NCBI RefSeq assembly: GCF_014648655.1
Contig: NZ_BMRN01000009.1
Location: 62,001-126,000 of the forward strand
Length of the DNA stretch: 64,000 nucleotides
Reading direction: 5' to 3'
Source: Streptomyces atratus
GTDB taxonomy: Bacteria > Actinomycetota > Actinomycetes > Streptomycetales > Streptomycetaceae
The position numbers and the translations under genes are program-made. Below, one piece after another: positions 8,119 to 17,012 of the stretch. The notes beneath the pieces were generated by a model, which had not been told where the DNA came from, did not search any database, and saw nothing but the letters and a program-made list of their open reading frames with translations. Within the stretch, counting starts at the first letter, position 1. Each line of letters begins with the position of its first letter.

Positions 8119-9366
8119 ATGCCAGTCCGGAAAGCAGCGGCCACCGGTCCGCACGTCCTGCGCCGGATGAACGTGGCCGCGGTGCTGGCCGCATTGCGGG
8201 AGGGGGACACGCCCACCGCCCGCGTCACCGACCTCGCATCGCTCACCGGGCTGTCACGGCCCGCGGTGACCAGGGCCCTGACCGAGCTGAGGGACTGCGG
8301 CCTGGTGGAGTTCACCGCGGCTGCGGGACCGCAGCAGCTCGGCCGCCCCGCCCAGTACGCCAGGTTCCGTGCCGAGTCGGGACATGTTGCCGGGGTCGAC
8401 ATCGGTGCGCACAAGGTGCTGGTGGTGATCGCGGACCTGGCAGGTCAGGTGCTGGCCACTCATCGTGCAGCCGTGGACGAGGGAGCGGCCGGGCCGCAGC
8501 TCTTCGCCACCGTCCGCGCCGCACTGACGGCGGCAGTGGCGGAGGCGGGTGTGCCGTTGTCGAGCCTGTGGGCGGTGAGTACGGGCACCCCGGGCATCGT
8601 CGACCGCGAGCGGGGCGAGGTGCTGCTCGCTCCCAGCATTCCCGACTGGGCTGGGCTGCCCGCTGTTTCGCTGCTGCGCGACTGGCTGCACTGCCCGGTG
8701 TCCATCGACAACGACGTCAACCTCGCGGTGCTCGCCGAGTGTTGGCGCGGCGCCGCTGCCCCCACCGGAGCGGGCAGTGGCACGGACACCCGCACCGACT
8801 GCCTGGTCTTCGTTCAGTGGGGGCGGCGCATCGGCACCGGCATCGTCATCAACGGCAGGCCCTACCGGGGAAATTCGGCCGCCGCCGGTGAACTGGGCTT
8901 CATCGACCTCGTCGGTGATCCCGACACCCGTCCCGGACCGCGCCCGGCCGACGGCATGGGGCCGTTCGAGCGGCTCGTCGGCGCCGAGGCCATTCACCGG
9001 CTGGCCCTGGAGGCCGGCGCTCCTGTGGGTGATGCCCATGACATCGCACCGCTCTTCGCAGCGGCGGCAGCGGGCGACCGGGCCGCCGTCGAGGCGGTGG
9101 AGCGCGTGGCCGCCCGGTTCGCCCGAGGACTCGCCGTACTTCTCCTCGTCCTCGATCCGGGCAGGGTCGTCATCGGCGGCGGGGTGTCGCGAGCGGGGGA
9201 CACCCTGCTCGGCCCTGTGCGCAGGCATCTGCGATCGCACACCCTGGTGCCGGTCGAGCTGAACGCATCGGTGCTCGGCGAACGAGCCGTTGCGATGGGG
9301 GCGGTGCGCCATGCCCTGGACGTTGCTGAAGAACGCGTGACGACGACACACCAAGGTGTCAGGTAG
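8119..9366 (+). CDS. ROK-family transcriptional repressor
   Basis: A 415-residue regulator with an N-terminal winged helix (helix-turn-helix about residues 37-60, VTDLASLTGLSRPAVTRAL) and a C-terminal ROK sugar-binding domain. ROK features include GVDIGAHKV, STGTPGIVD, SIDNDVNLAVLAE, GTGIVINGRPYRG and VIGGGVS. The zinc-binding CxCGxxGCxE motif of many ROK kinases is absent. ATG 8119 is used with the AAGGGAG ribosome site 9 bases upstream; a frame extension to 8026 has no support. It lies divergent from the GH89 enzyme and probably represses it, and itself, until an amino sugar binds. Confidence 0.85.
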   Translation: MPVRKAAATGPHVLRRMNVAAVLAALREGDTPTARVTDLASLTGLSRPAVTRALTELRDCGLVEFTAAAGPQQLGRPAQYARFRAESGHVAGVDIGAHKVLVVIADLAGQVLATHRAAVDEGAAGPQLFATVRAALTAAVAEAGVPLSSLWAVSTGTPGIVDRERGEVLLAPSIPDWAGLPAVSLLRDWLHCPVSIDNDVNLAVLAECWRGAAAPTGAGSGTDTRTDCLVFVQWGRRIGTGIVINGRPYRGNSAAAGELGFIDLVGDPDTRPGPRPADGMGPFERLVGAEAIHRLALEAGAPVGDAHDIAPLFAAAAAGDRAAVEAVERVAARFARGLAVLLLVLDPGRVVIGGGVSRAGDTLLGPVRRHLRSHTLVPVELNASVLGERAVAMGAVRHALDVAEERVTTTHQGVR

Positions 9367-9545
9367 CAGCGAAGAGGGGCGGACCCTCCCGACAGCCGGT
9401 TTCACCCGGACGGTCGGCCTGCGTCACTCCGTTGCTGTCCGGGCCGCGCCATCACTGCCGACACCGGAAACGCTGAGTCCGTCGTGCCTCTCATGGCACG
9501 CCTGGACTCGCCGCCGTCGGTGCCGTTCGTTGCTAGGAGACCGTG

Positions 9546-10334
9546 ATGGATCTGCACCTGACAGACAAAGTGGCCATGGTCACCGGCGCCGGCAAGGGAA
9601 TCGGCCTTGCGGTGACACAAGCGCTCGCCAACGAGGGCGCGCGTGTGGTCGCCGCCTCCCGCAATCCCACCGAACCCCTGTCCGAGCTGGCGGAGCGCAA
9701 GAACGTCCACTTCGTGCAGGTGGACCTCACCGAGCCCGACGGCTCCGCGGAACCGGTGGCGGAAGCGGTCGCCCGGTTCGGCGGGCTGGACATCCTGGTC
9801 AACAACGTCGGGGCCGTACGTCCGCGAGCGGGCGGCTTCCTCTCCGTCGGCGACGACGACTGGATGTGGGCGATGACGGTCAACCTCCTCACCGCGGTCC
9901 GCGCCACGCGTGCCGCTCTGCCGCACCTGATCAAGGGCGGCTCGGGCTCTGTCGTCACCGTCAGCTCGGTCAGCGCCTTTCTGCCCGACCCCTCGGTCAT
10001 CGACTACTGCGCGAGCAAGGCTGCCCTGACCAACTTCTGCAAGGCCCTGTCCAAGGAGGTCGGCCCGCACGGGGTACGGGTGAACACCGTCAGCCCCGGA
10101 CCCGTCGCCACTGATCTCTGGCTGGGGGAGGGAGGCATCGCGGCCACCGTCGCAGCGACCGACGGCACCGCGCCGGACACCGTCGCCCAGGAGTTCGCGG
10201 CCCGAGCGGTGAGCGGGAGGTTCACCCGGCCGGAAGAAGTCGCCGATCTGGTACTGCTGCTGGCGAGCGGCCGTTCGGGCAACGTCACCGGATCGGACTT
10301 CGTCATCGACGGCGGACTGATCACGACCTTGTGA
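9546..10334 (+). CDS. Short-chain dehydrogenase/reductase
   Basis: A 262-residue classical SDR. The cofactor motif TGxxxGIG is at residues 13-20, the structural motif NNVG near 86-89, a catalytic Ser near 141, and the YxxxK pair at Tyr154/Lys158. It would oxidise or reduce an alcohol/ketone using NAD(P). The tail ends in FVIDGGL, as in many SDRs. ATG 9546 is preferred over the overlapping GTG 9543 because AGGAGA lies 6 bases upstream. It runs in the same direction as the following decarboxylase, but 150 bases separate them, so co-transcription is uncertain. The substrate is unknown. Confidence 0.88.
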   Translation: MDLHLTDKVAMVTGAGKGIGLAVTQALANEGARVVAASRNPTEPLSELAERKNVHFVQVDLTEPDGSAEPVAEAVARFGGLDILVNNVGAVRPRAGGFLSVGDDDWMWAMTVNLLTAVRATRAALPHLIKGGSGSVVTVSSVSAFLPDPSVIDYCASKAALTNFCKALSKEVGPHGVRVNTVSPGPVATDLWLGEGGIAATVAATDGTAPDTVAQEFAARAVSGRFTRPEEVADLVLLLASGRSGNVTGSDFVIDGGLITTL

Positions 10335-10483
10335 CGGGTTTCCCCGGCCCGGGAGGCCATCCCGCGGCTCTCGACGCGGCACAAGCATCGAAAACAGCGA
10401 GGCTCAGCCACAGAAGAATGCGCTTTTATGACCCCTCGTGCAGGCCGCAGGATGGCGGAGAACCGGCCTACGGGGGAGAAATC

Positions 10484-11836
10484 ATGTCGTCAGCCATCGA
10501 AGCGGGTCTGCTGCCCTTCACTTCCGAGATCCGCCCGGAAGGGCTCGCCGTCGGAGGGGTCCTGCTCACCGAACTGGCACAGCGTTGGGGAACACCGCTC
10601 TTCGTGTACGACGAGGAGCACCTGCGCCGACGCTGCCGGGAGGCGGTCGCGGCCTTCGGCCGGGACAACGTCGCCTACGCCTCCAAGGCATTCCTGTGCA
10701 CGGCCATGGCACGGCTGGCCCATGAGGAGGGACTGTTGCTCGATGTCGCCTCCGGCGGCGAGCTGCGGGTGGCGCTGCACGCGGGTGTTCCGGCCGGACG
10801 GATCGTGCTGCACGGCAACAACAAGGACAAGGCGGAGCTGCGCACGGCCATGTCAGCCGGGGTGCGGCACGTGGTGGTCGACAGCTTCGACGAGATGGAC
10901 CGCATCGAGCTCCTGCACGCCGAGGAACAACTTCCGCCCGCCCGAGTCCAGCTGCGGGTGGCGCCCGGTGTCGCCGCAGGCGCACACGAGGCGATCCGGA
11001 CCGGTGGCAACGACTCGAAGTTCGGCTTCGGCCTCGTCGACGCAGCCGCCGCGGCCGCCGTGCGGAGGGCCGCAGGCTCCCCGGCGATGATTCTGGAGGG
11101 CGTCCACGCGCATGTGGGCTCGCAGGTGCTGGACACGGCGGAGCTCGCGGCAGGAGCCGCGGCCGTCGCACGGTTCGCCGCGGAGACAGGGGTGCACCGG
11201 CTCACCGTCGGCGGCGGCCTCGGAGTCGCGTACGAGGCGGGGCAGACCGTACCCTCGTTCGCCGACTGGGCGGCCCGGGTGCGCACTGCGGTGCGTGATG
11301 CGGGCTGGGGCGGCGACGTGACAGTGGAGCCCGGCCGGTCCATCGCCGCCCGTGCGGGACTGACCCTGTACCGGGTGGGCACGATCAAGCGGATCGAGGG
11401 CGTGCGGACATACGTCAGCGTCGACGGCGGGATGAGCGACAATCTACGCCCCGCCCTCTACGGCAGCCGCTACGAGGCGTTCCTGCCGGGCCGCCCCCGC
11501 GCCCCGCGACCGCTGCGGGCACGGCTGGTCGGCAAACACTGCGAGAGCGGCGATGTGATCGTCGACGATGCCGCCCTGCCGGCCGAGGTCGCGGTGGGTG
11601 ACCTCCTGGCCACGCCGGTCACGGGCGCATACGGATATGCCATGGCGTCCAACTACAACAAGCTGCCGCGCCCCGCGGTCGTCTTCGTGTCCGATGGCCG
11701 TGCCCGCACCGTGGTGCGGCGGGAGACCGAGGAGGACCTGCTGCGCCTGGACGTGGACGAGCCCGCCGGGCCCGTCGCGCCGCCGGCGGCCCTGCGGTCG
11801 GGTGCCGGGGCGACGCAGTGCGTCGGCACGGCCTAA
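10484..11836 (+). CDS. lysA: Diaminopimelate decarboxylase-like PLP enzyme
   Basis: A 450-residue fold-III PLP enzyme that matches LysA, which decarboxylates meso-diaminopimelate to lysine. Lys68 in YASKAF is the expected PLP Schiff-base lysine. Other family motifs follow: GNNKDKAEL, HVGSQ, the phosphate-binding GGGLG, EPGRS, the substrate-contacting CESGD, and GAYGYAMASNYN. The start ATG 10484 has a GGGGGAGAA ribosome site; the longer frame to 10331 is an artefact. Streptomyces usually carries lysA elsewhere beside hom/thrC, so this may be a second, specialised copy. It is followed after 9 bases by a LysR gene and lies close to D-aminoacylase and amino-acid transport genes, which suits use of wall-derived DAP. 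Confidence 0.82.
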   Translation: MSSAIEAGLLPFTSEIRPEGLAVGGVLLTELAQRWGTPLFVYDEEHLRRRCREAVAAFGRDNVAYASKAFLCTAMARLAHEEGLLLDVASGGELRVALHAGVPAGRIVLHGNNKDKAELRTAMSAGVRHVVVDSFDEMDRIELLHAEEQLPPARVQLRVAPGVAAGAHEAIRTGGNDSKFGFGLVDAAAAAAVRRAAGSPAMILEGVHAHVGSQVLDTAELAAGAAAVARFAAETGVHRLTVGGGLGVAYEAGQTVPSFADWAARVRTAVRDAGWGGDVTVEPGRSIAARAGLTLYRVGTIKRIEGVRTYVSVDGGMSDNLRPALYGSRYEAFLPGRPRAPRPLRARLVGKHCESGDVIVDDAALPAEVAVGDLLATPVTGAYGYAMASNYNKLPRPAVVFVSDGRARTVVRRETEEDLLRLDVDEPAGPVAPPAALRSGAGATQCVGTA

Positions 11837-11845
11837 CCTGACCCG

Positions 11846-12769
11846 ATGCTGAACAGTGCCAGACTGCTCGTCCTGCTGGAAATAGCCCGCACAGGCACCA
11901 TCGTGGCCGCCGCCCAGGCGCTGCATCTGAGCCCGTCCGCCGTCTCGCATCAACTCGCCCGGCTGGAGCAGGAACTCGCGGTGGCGTTGGTGGAACGTCA
12001 GCCGCAGAGCCTGCGGCTGACGGCAGCCGGTGAGCGGCTGGCCGAGCACGCGCAGGCCGTCGCCGACCTGATGGCCGTCGCACGGGACGATCTCCTGGCG
12101 CACTCCGAAGGCGGCGCCGGGGTACTGCGGCTGGGCTTCTTCGCTTCCTCGGGCCTGGAGCTGCTTCCTCGGGCGCTGTCGGTCTTCGCGGCCGAGAGGC
12201 CCAAGGTCGAGGTGGAGCTGATCCTGGGGCAGCCGCACGAGCTGGTGCCCGATCTGGAGGCGGGCCGGCTGGATGCGGCGGTCGTCTTCGAGCATCCGCT
12301 GGACCCCTGGTGCCGGCAGGCGGCCGTGGACGTGGAGATGTTCTTCGACGAGCCGCAGCTGGTGGTCCTCCCGTTGCGGCACCGCCTCGGTCGGCGCACC
12401 GCGGTCCGGCTCGCCGCTCTGGAGGGGGAGAGCTGGATCGGTACGCACGGTGGCCACACCGGCGAACCGGTCCTGGAACGCGCATGTGCGGCCGAGGGGT
12501 TCCGGCCGCGGGTCCGCTGCCGCAGCGATCACTACCAGGTCACGATCAACCTGGCCCGCGCGGGCATGGGTATCGCGCTCGTCCCGGCCCTCGGGCTCGG
12601 CGACGCCACGGGTGTGCACGTCTGCCGACTGGACCATCCCCGACTGCACCGGCGGATCGGGGTCGCCACCCGGCCCACCAACCGCAACCCGCTGCTGCGG
12701 ATCTTCCTCGCGGAGCTGCGGTCGGCCGCCGAGGAGATCCGGTCGCTGCTGGAGGTGCAGTGGTCCTGA
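11846..12769 (+). CDS. LysR-family transcriptional regulator
   Basis: A 307-residue LysR regulator. The N-terminal winged helix (about residues 1-60, TIVAAAQALHLSPSAVSHQLARLEQEL) is followed by a linker helix and a periplasmic-binding-like effector domain. It starts 9 bases after the lysA-like stop codon, so the two are very probably co-transcribed. It also converges on the D-aminoacylase operon, whose last gene ends 20 bases away. The effector may be lysine, DAP or a D-amino acid; this is inference from neighbours only. Confidence 0.88.
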   Translation: MLNSARLLVLLEIARTGTIVAAAQALHLSPSAVSHQLARLEQELAVALVERQPQSLRLTAAGERLAEHAQAVADLMAVARDDLLAHSEGGAGVLRLGFFASSGLELLPRALSVFAAERPKVEVELILGQPHELVPDLEAGRLDAAVVFEHPLDPWCRQAAVDVEMFFDEPQLVVLPLRHRLGRRTAVRLAALEGESWIGTHGGHTGEPVLERACAAEGFRPRVRCRSDHYQVTINLARAGMGIALVPALGLGDATGVHVCRLDHPRLHRRIGVATRPTNRNPLLRIFLAELRSAAEEIRSLLEVQWS

Positions 12770-12788
12770 CGGGCGGGGAGCGCCGCTC

Positions 12789-13640
12789 TCATTCGGCGGC
12801 GCGGCGTCGGGCACAGGCCGCGAGGGTGCGGCCGACGTCCCGGATGGCGTGCACCGCCGCCCGCTCCGTGCTGGGGCCCAGCGCCGGGTCCCAGTGCGCC
12901 ACCACCGCGTACGCCAGCCGGCGCGCACCGACGATGACACCGGCATCGGCGCGGACCCCGGTGTCGGTACCGGTCTTGTTGGCCACCAGAAGCCCGTCGG
13001 GCAAGGGGTTCGGGAAGCCGGGGGCGTACGGGTCGTGATCCACCAGGGCGGGGACCAGCCCGTGGTCGGTGTTGGCGCGCATCCACTCCAGCAACCGTGC
13101 GGAGGCTGCCGGGGAGCTCATCGTGCCGCGCACCGCATGTGTCACCAGCCGTGCCAGGTCCCGGGCGGTGCCGGTGGCGAAGAGGGGCGGCACATCAGGG
13201 CCCCGGATGTCACGGACCTTGTCGTGCAGTGTGAGGCGGTCGAGCCCGAGTTCCTCCGCCAGCCGGGCCGTGGACTCGCGCCCCACCAGGCGCAGGAGCG
13301 CGTTGGTGGCGGTGTTGTCGCTGACCGAAGCGGTCAGCCAGGCCAGGTCCTCGACGGTCCAGCCGCGCCTGCTCATCCGGCGCAGCAGCCCGGTGCCGTC
13401 CGCCATGTCCTCGTCGAGGACTTCGACGGGCCGGTCGGCGAGCAGCTCCCCGGTGTCCAGTCGGCGTGAGACCTCGGCGAGCAGCAGCAGCTTCGAGGCG
13501 GACGCGACCGGCAGCACGGTGCGGTCGTCGACCCCCACCGTCTCGCCGCCGTCGATATCGATGTCGACGGCGGCGACGGCGAGGGTGAGCGGCAGCGCTG
13601 CCGAGCGCCGCGCCGCCGCAGCCACTTGGGCCAGACTCAT
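12789..13640 (-). CDS. Class A beta-lactamase-like serine hydrolase, no signal peptide
   Basis: A 283-residue protein with the penicillin-recognising triad in the correct order: SxxK at Ser47-Lys50 (SASK), SDN at 107-109 and KTG at 222-224. True class A beta-lactamases are exported, but this protein begins MSLAQVAAAARR with no signal peptide, so it probably acts in the cytosol. Its ATG overlaps the stop of the D-aminoacylase gene (ATGA), so translation is coupled and the two likely act on the same compounds. A role as DD-peptidase, D-amino-acid amidase or esterase is as likely as antibiotic resistance. It is last in the operon. Confidence 0.82.
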   Translation of the reverse strand: MSLAQVAAAARRSAALPLTLAVAAVDIDIDGGETVGVDDRTVLPVASASKLLLLAEVSRRLDTGELLADRPVEVLDEDMADGTGLLRRMSRRGWTVEDLAWLTASVSDNTATNALLRLVGRESTARLAEELGLDRLTLHDKVRDIRGPDVPPLFATGTARDLARLVTHAVRGTMSSPAASARLLEWMRANTDHGLVPALVDHDPYAPGFPNPLPDGLLVANKTGTDTGVRADAGVIVGARRLAYAVVAHWDPALGPSTERAAVHAIRDVGRTLAACARRRAAE

Positions 13641-15256
13641 CGGATCCTCACCACTTCTCCCGCCCGCGCCGCGGTCGGGCAGCCGCCCCTTACCGCGACC
13701 TGCCCCGCCACCACGACGGTATCGATGCCTTCGGGGGCCAGCAGCGGCCGGTCGAAGGTGGCGGTGTCACGCACCGACGCCGGGTCGAGGACCACCAGAT
13801 CGGCGAGGGCCCCGTCGCGGACCACACCGCGGCCGGTGAGCCCGAACCGCCGGGCCGGCAGACCGGTCATCTTGTGCACCGCGATCTCCAGCGGGATCAG
13901 TTGCCGGTCGCGGCCGTAATGGCCGAGTACACGGGCGAAACTTCCCGCCCAACGAGGGTGCGGGCGACCGGGTTTGGGGACGCCGTCCGAGCCGATCATC
14001 GACAGCGGGCTGGCGAGCACCCGCTCGACGTCGTCCTCGCGCATGGAGTGGCTGATGATGGTCACCTCGCCCTGCTCGGCCAGCAGCAGGTCGCACGCGT
14101 AGTCGACCGGGTGGACGCCGCGCCCGGCGGCGAGGTCGGCGATGCTGCGGCCCTCGGCCTCGGGGTGCGCCTGCGCGGCGGCCACGGTGATGAGGTCCCA
14201 GCCACCGTTGCCCACGGTGTTCTCCCACCCCTTGACGCCCTGAGCGATGTCCGTCCGGATCCGGTCGCGCGTATCGGCCCGGCGCAGCCGTTCCAGCAGG
14301 GCACCGACGCCGCCCTCGCTCGTCCAAGGTGGCAGCATGGCGTGCAGAACGGTGCTGCCCGCGGTGTACGGGTAGACGTCGCACAGCACGTCCACGCCTT
14401 CGGCACGGGCCTCTTCCAGCCGGGGCAGGGTGCGCAGCGTGGCGCCCCAGGCGTGCCGGCCCGCGGTCTTGTGATGGGAGATCTGCAGCGGGGCACCGGA
14501 GCGCACCGCGATCTCCAGGGCTTCCTCCAGGGCGGTCTCCACCTGTGACATCTCGTCGCGCAGATGGGTGACGTAGGGCTTGCCATGACGCGCGGCGACC
14601 GCGGCCAGCGCGACGATCTCCTCGGTGTCGGCGTAGGTGCCCGGCGGGTAGATCAGCCCCGTGGACAGGCCGGCCGCACCCTGGCCGAGCGCCCGGTCGA
14701 GCAGCGCGCACATGGTGTCCAGCTCGTCGGGCCGGGGCGGGCGGGCCTCGAAGCCCATCACCCCGGCGCGCAGCGTGCCGTGTCCGACCAGCGAAGCGAT
14801 GTGGTTGCGGCGCAGGGCAGGGTCCTGTCCGGCGGCGAATGCGTCGAAGTCCACCGCGGGCCGTACAGGTCCGAGCCCGAACGTCACTCTGAGATGCTCG
14901 GCGAGTGAAGGCAGCCGCTCTGGCAGCGAAGGGAACAGGCTCGTCCCGCAGTTGCCGCAGATCTCCGTGGTGACGCCCTGCAGCAATGGTGCGAGGCGAA
15001 GGTCGTCGACCGGCTCCGCGGTGCCGTCGGCGCCGTGAGGTGCCGCGAGGGCGTCGGAGTGCGTGTGCACATCGATGAAGCCGGGAGTGACGACCTGGCC
15101 GGTCACGTTCAGCGTCTCGGCCGCCGCGGCCGGGGTGCCGGCGGGGAGTACGGCGATCCGTCCGTCCGTCACCGCGATGTCCGCCTCCCTGGCGGGTGCG
15201 CCGGTTCCGTCGACAAGTGTGCCGCCGCGCAGCAGCAGATCGAGGGGGCGGCCCAT
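13637..15256 (-). CDS. N-acyl-D-amino-acid deacylase (D-aminoacylase)
   Basis: A 539-residue amidohydrolase-superfamily enzyme predicted to hydrolyse N-acyl-D-amino acids. D-aminoacylase landmarks are the N-terminal LLLRGGTLVDGTG beta-sandwich, the metal motif FIDVHTHSD, EICGNCGTS with the family cysteine, STGLIYPPG, THLRDE, the SHHKTAG histidines and SDGVPKPG. There is no signal peptide, so it works on imported substrate. The ATG at 15256 shares one base with the transporter ATPase stop codon, and its own stop overlaps the next start. It lies between an amino-acid ABC importer and a serine hydrolase, which strongly suggests a D-amino-acid or D-peptide uptake pathway. Confidence 0.88.
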   Translation of the reverse strand: MGRPLDLLLRGGTLVDGTGAPAREADIAVTDGRIAVLPAGTPAAAAETLNVTGQVVTPGFIDVHTHSDALAAPHGADGTAEPVDDLRLAPLLQGVTTEICGNCGTSLFPSLPERLPSLAEHLRVTFGLGPVRPAVDFDAFAAGQDPALRRNHIASLVGHGTLRAGVMGFEARPPRPDELDTMCALLDRALGQGAAGLSTGLIYPPGTYADTEEIVALAAVAARHGKPYVTHLRDEMSQVETALEEALEIAVRSGAPLQISHHKTAGRHAWGATLRTLPRLEEARAEGVDVLCDVYPYTAGSTVLHAMLPPWTSEGGVGALLERLRRADTRDRIRTDIAQGVKGWENTVGNGGWDLITVAAAQAHPEAEGRSIADLAAGRGVHPVDYACDLLLAEQGEVTIISHSMREDDVERVLASPLSMIGSDGVPKPGRPHPRWAGSFARVLGHYGRDRQLIPLEIAVHKMTGLPARRFGLTGRGVVRDGALADLVVLDPASVRDTATFDRPLLAPEGIDTVVVAGQVAVRGGCPTAARAGEVVRIR

Positions 15257-16029
15257 CACAGCACCGTCGACAGGAAGGCCCGCGTGCGCTCGTGCCGCGG
15301 GTCGGTGAACAGAAGCTCCGGGGTCCCGGCTTCGACGACGGCACCCTGATCCATGAACAGGACACGGTCGGCGACCTCGCGGGCGAAGCCCATCTCGTGG
15401 GTGACCACGACCATCGTCATCCCGCTGCGGGCCAGGTCGCGCATGACGCCCAGGACCTCGCCGACGAGTTCGGGATCGAGAGCGGAGGTGGGTTCGTCGA
15501 AGAGCATGAGTGCCGGCTCCATGGCCAGTGCGCGGGCGATTGCCACGCGCTGCTGCTGCCCGCCGGACAGCTGCCCCGGGTAGTGGTCCGCCCGGTCCGC
15601 GAGACCGACATGGTCCAGCAGCTCCCGGGCCTGCTTCTCGGCCTGCACACGGGAGAGTCCCTTGACGGCGACGGGCCCCTCCATCACGTTCTGCACCGCA
15701 GTGCGGTGCGGGAACAGGTGGAACCGCTGGAACACCATGCCGATCCGCTCGCGCTGGCGCCGGATGTCACGGGGGCGCCGTTCGCGCAGGACGTGGCCGG
15801 ACGGGCCGTGCTGTTCGTAACCGATCAGTTCACCGTCCATCCACACCCGCCCCGCGTCGATCTGTTCAAGGTGGTTGAAGCAGCGCAGGAGTGTCGACTT
15901 CCCGGACCCGGAAGGGCCTATGACACACAGCACCTCTCCGCTGCGGACATCGAGATCGATGCCCTTCAGCACCTCGGTGGCACCGAATCGCTTACGGACC
16001 CCACGGGCCCTGAGGATTACGTCGTTCAT
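15256..16029 (-). CDS. Polar amino-acid ABC transporter, ATP-binding subunit
   Basis: A 257-residue ABC ATPase of the GlnQ/HisP type. Walker A GPSGSGKST is at residues 38-46, the Q-loop lies in MVFQRFHLFPH, the signature is LSGGQQQR, Walker B is LMLFDEPTSALD and the H-loop is VVVTHEM. Its frame stays open far upstream, but ATG 16029 (MNDVILRARG) is the family start and overlaps the permease stop as ATGA. It energises uptake with the two upstream gene products. Confidence 0.93.
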   Translation of the reverse strand: MNDVILRARGVRKRFGATEVLKGIDLDVRSGEVLCVIGPSGSGKSTLLRCFNHLEQIDAGRVWMDGELIGYEQHGPSGHVLRERRPRDIRRQRERIGMVFQRFHLFPHRTAVQNVMEGPVAVKGLSRVQAEKQARELLDHVGLADRADHYPGQLSGGQQQRVAIARALAMEPALMLFDEPTSALDPELVGEVLGVMRDLARSGMTMVVVTHEMGFAREVADRVLFMDQGAVVEAGTPELLFTDPRHERTRAFLSTVL

Positions 16030-17012
16030 GCCGTTGCCTCCTTCCTGGCACGCCCGGGTACGAGATTCGCCAGGACCCTGCGCCGCAGCGGCGGGGCGGC
16101 GCCGGGGCTGTAGCGGCGTTCGACGGCGTGCTGGCCGATGCTGGCGATCGTGGTGAGTACCAGGTACCAGAGGGAAGCCACCAGTAGCAGCGCCACCACC
16201 TCGAAGTTGGCGAGATAGAGGTGTTGGGAGACGGTCATCAGATCGGCGCCCGCGATGACGGAGACCAGCGAGGTCGTCTTGAGCATGGAGATGAACTGGT
16301 TGCCGAACGGCGGGATGATGACCCGCATCGCCTGCGGAAGGATGATCCTGGACAGGATCTGACGGTTGGACATGCCGATGGACGCACCGGCCTCGCGCTG
16401 TCCGGGGTCCACGCTCTGAATGCCCGCCCGCACGATCTCGGCCATGTAGGCACCTTCGTTGATGGAGAGGCCGAGCAGGGCCGCCACGAATCCGGTGATG
16501 ACCTGGTTGGACTGCCAGCTGATGAGTTTCGGGCCGTCGAACGGGACACCGATGCTGATCACCGGGAAGAGCAGGGCCAGGTTGAACCAGAAGATGAGCT
16601 GGACCAGCAGTGGTGTGCCCCGGAAGAACCAGGTGTACGCACCGGCGGTGAGACGCAGAACCGGACTGTCGGAGAGCTGCATCACCGCGACGAGTACCCC
16701 GATGACGATGCCGAGAGCCATCGAGACGAGCGTGAGCTGAATGGTCACCCCGAGACCCTTGAGGATCACGCCGTCGAACTGGTACTTGGCGACGATGTCC
16801 CAGTGCAGGTTGGGATTGACGATGACGGTGTAGGCGAGCCACACCGCGAACAGTGCGGCGGCGAGGACCGCCAGCCAGCGCCCGGGACGGGGGCGCCGGG
16901 TCACCTGGAGGGAGAGGTCCTCCTCCGGCGGTATCGCATCCGTTGTTGCGGCTGCCGGTGCCGCGCCGAGGGCGGCGCCGGGCATTTTCCGGTGGGTCAT
17001 GTCCGTACTCAC
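16026..17012 (-). CDS. Polar amino-acid ABC transporter, permease
   Basis: A 328-residue integral membrane protein of the HisM/GlnP permease family. A polar N-terminal extension (about 40 residues) precedes the first helix, then a typical amino-acid permease core including the GxxxTxxL region (GLGVTIQLTLVSM), WFFRGTPLLVQL and the EAA coupling loop EAGASIGMSNRQIL. GTG 17012 is chosen because it overlaps the binding-protein stop as GTGA; ATG 17000 is the alternative. The large gap between core helices contains an extra hydrophobic loop, common in actinobacterial members. Confidence 0.9.
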   Translation of the reverse strand: MSTDMTHRKMPGAALGAAPAAATTDAIPPEEDLSLQVTRRPRPGRWLAVLAAALFAVWLAYTVIVNPNLHWDIVAKYQFDGVILKGLGVTIQLTLVSMALGIVIGVLVAVMQLSDSPVLRLTAGAYTWFFRGTPLLVQLIFWFNLALLFPVISIGVPFDGPKLISWQSNQVITGFVAALLGLSINEGAYMAEIVRAGIQSVDPGQREAGASIGMSNRQILSRIILPQAMRVIIPPFGNQFISMLKTTSLVSVIAGADLMTVSQHLYLANFEVVALLLVASLWYLVLTTIASIGQHAVERRYSPGAAPPLRRRVLANLVPGRARKEATA

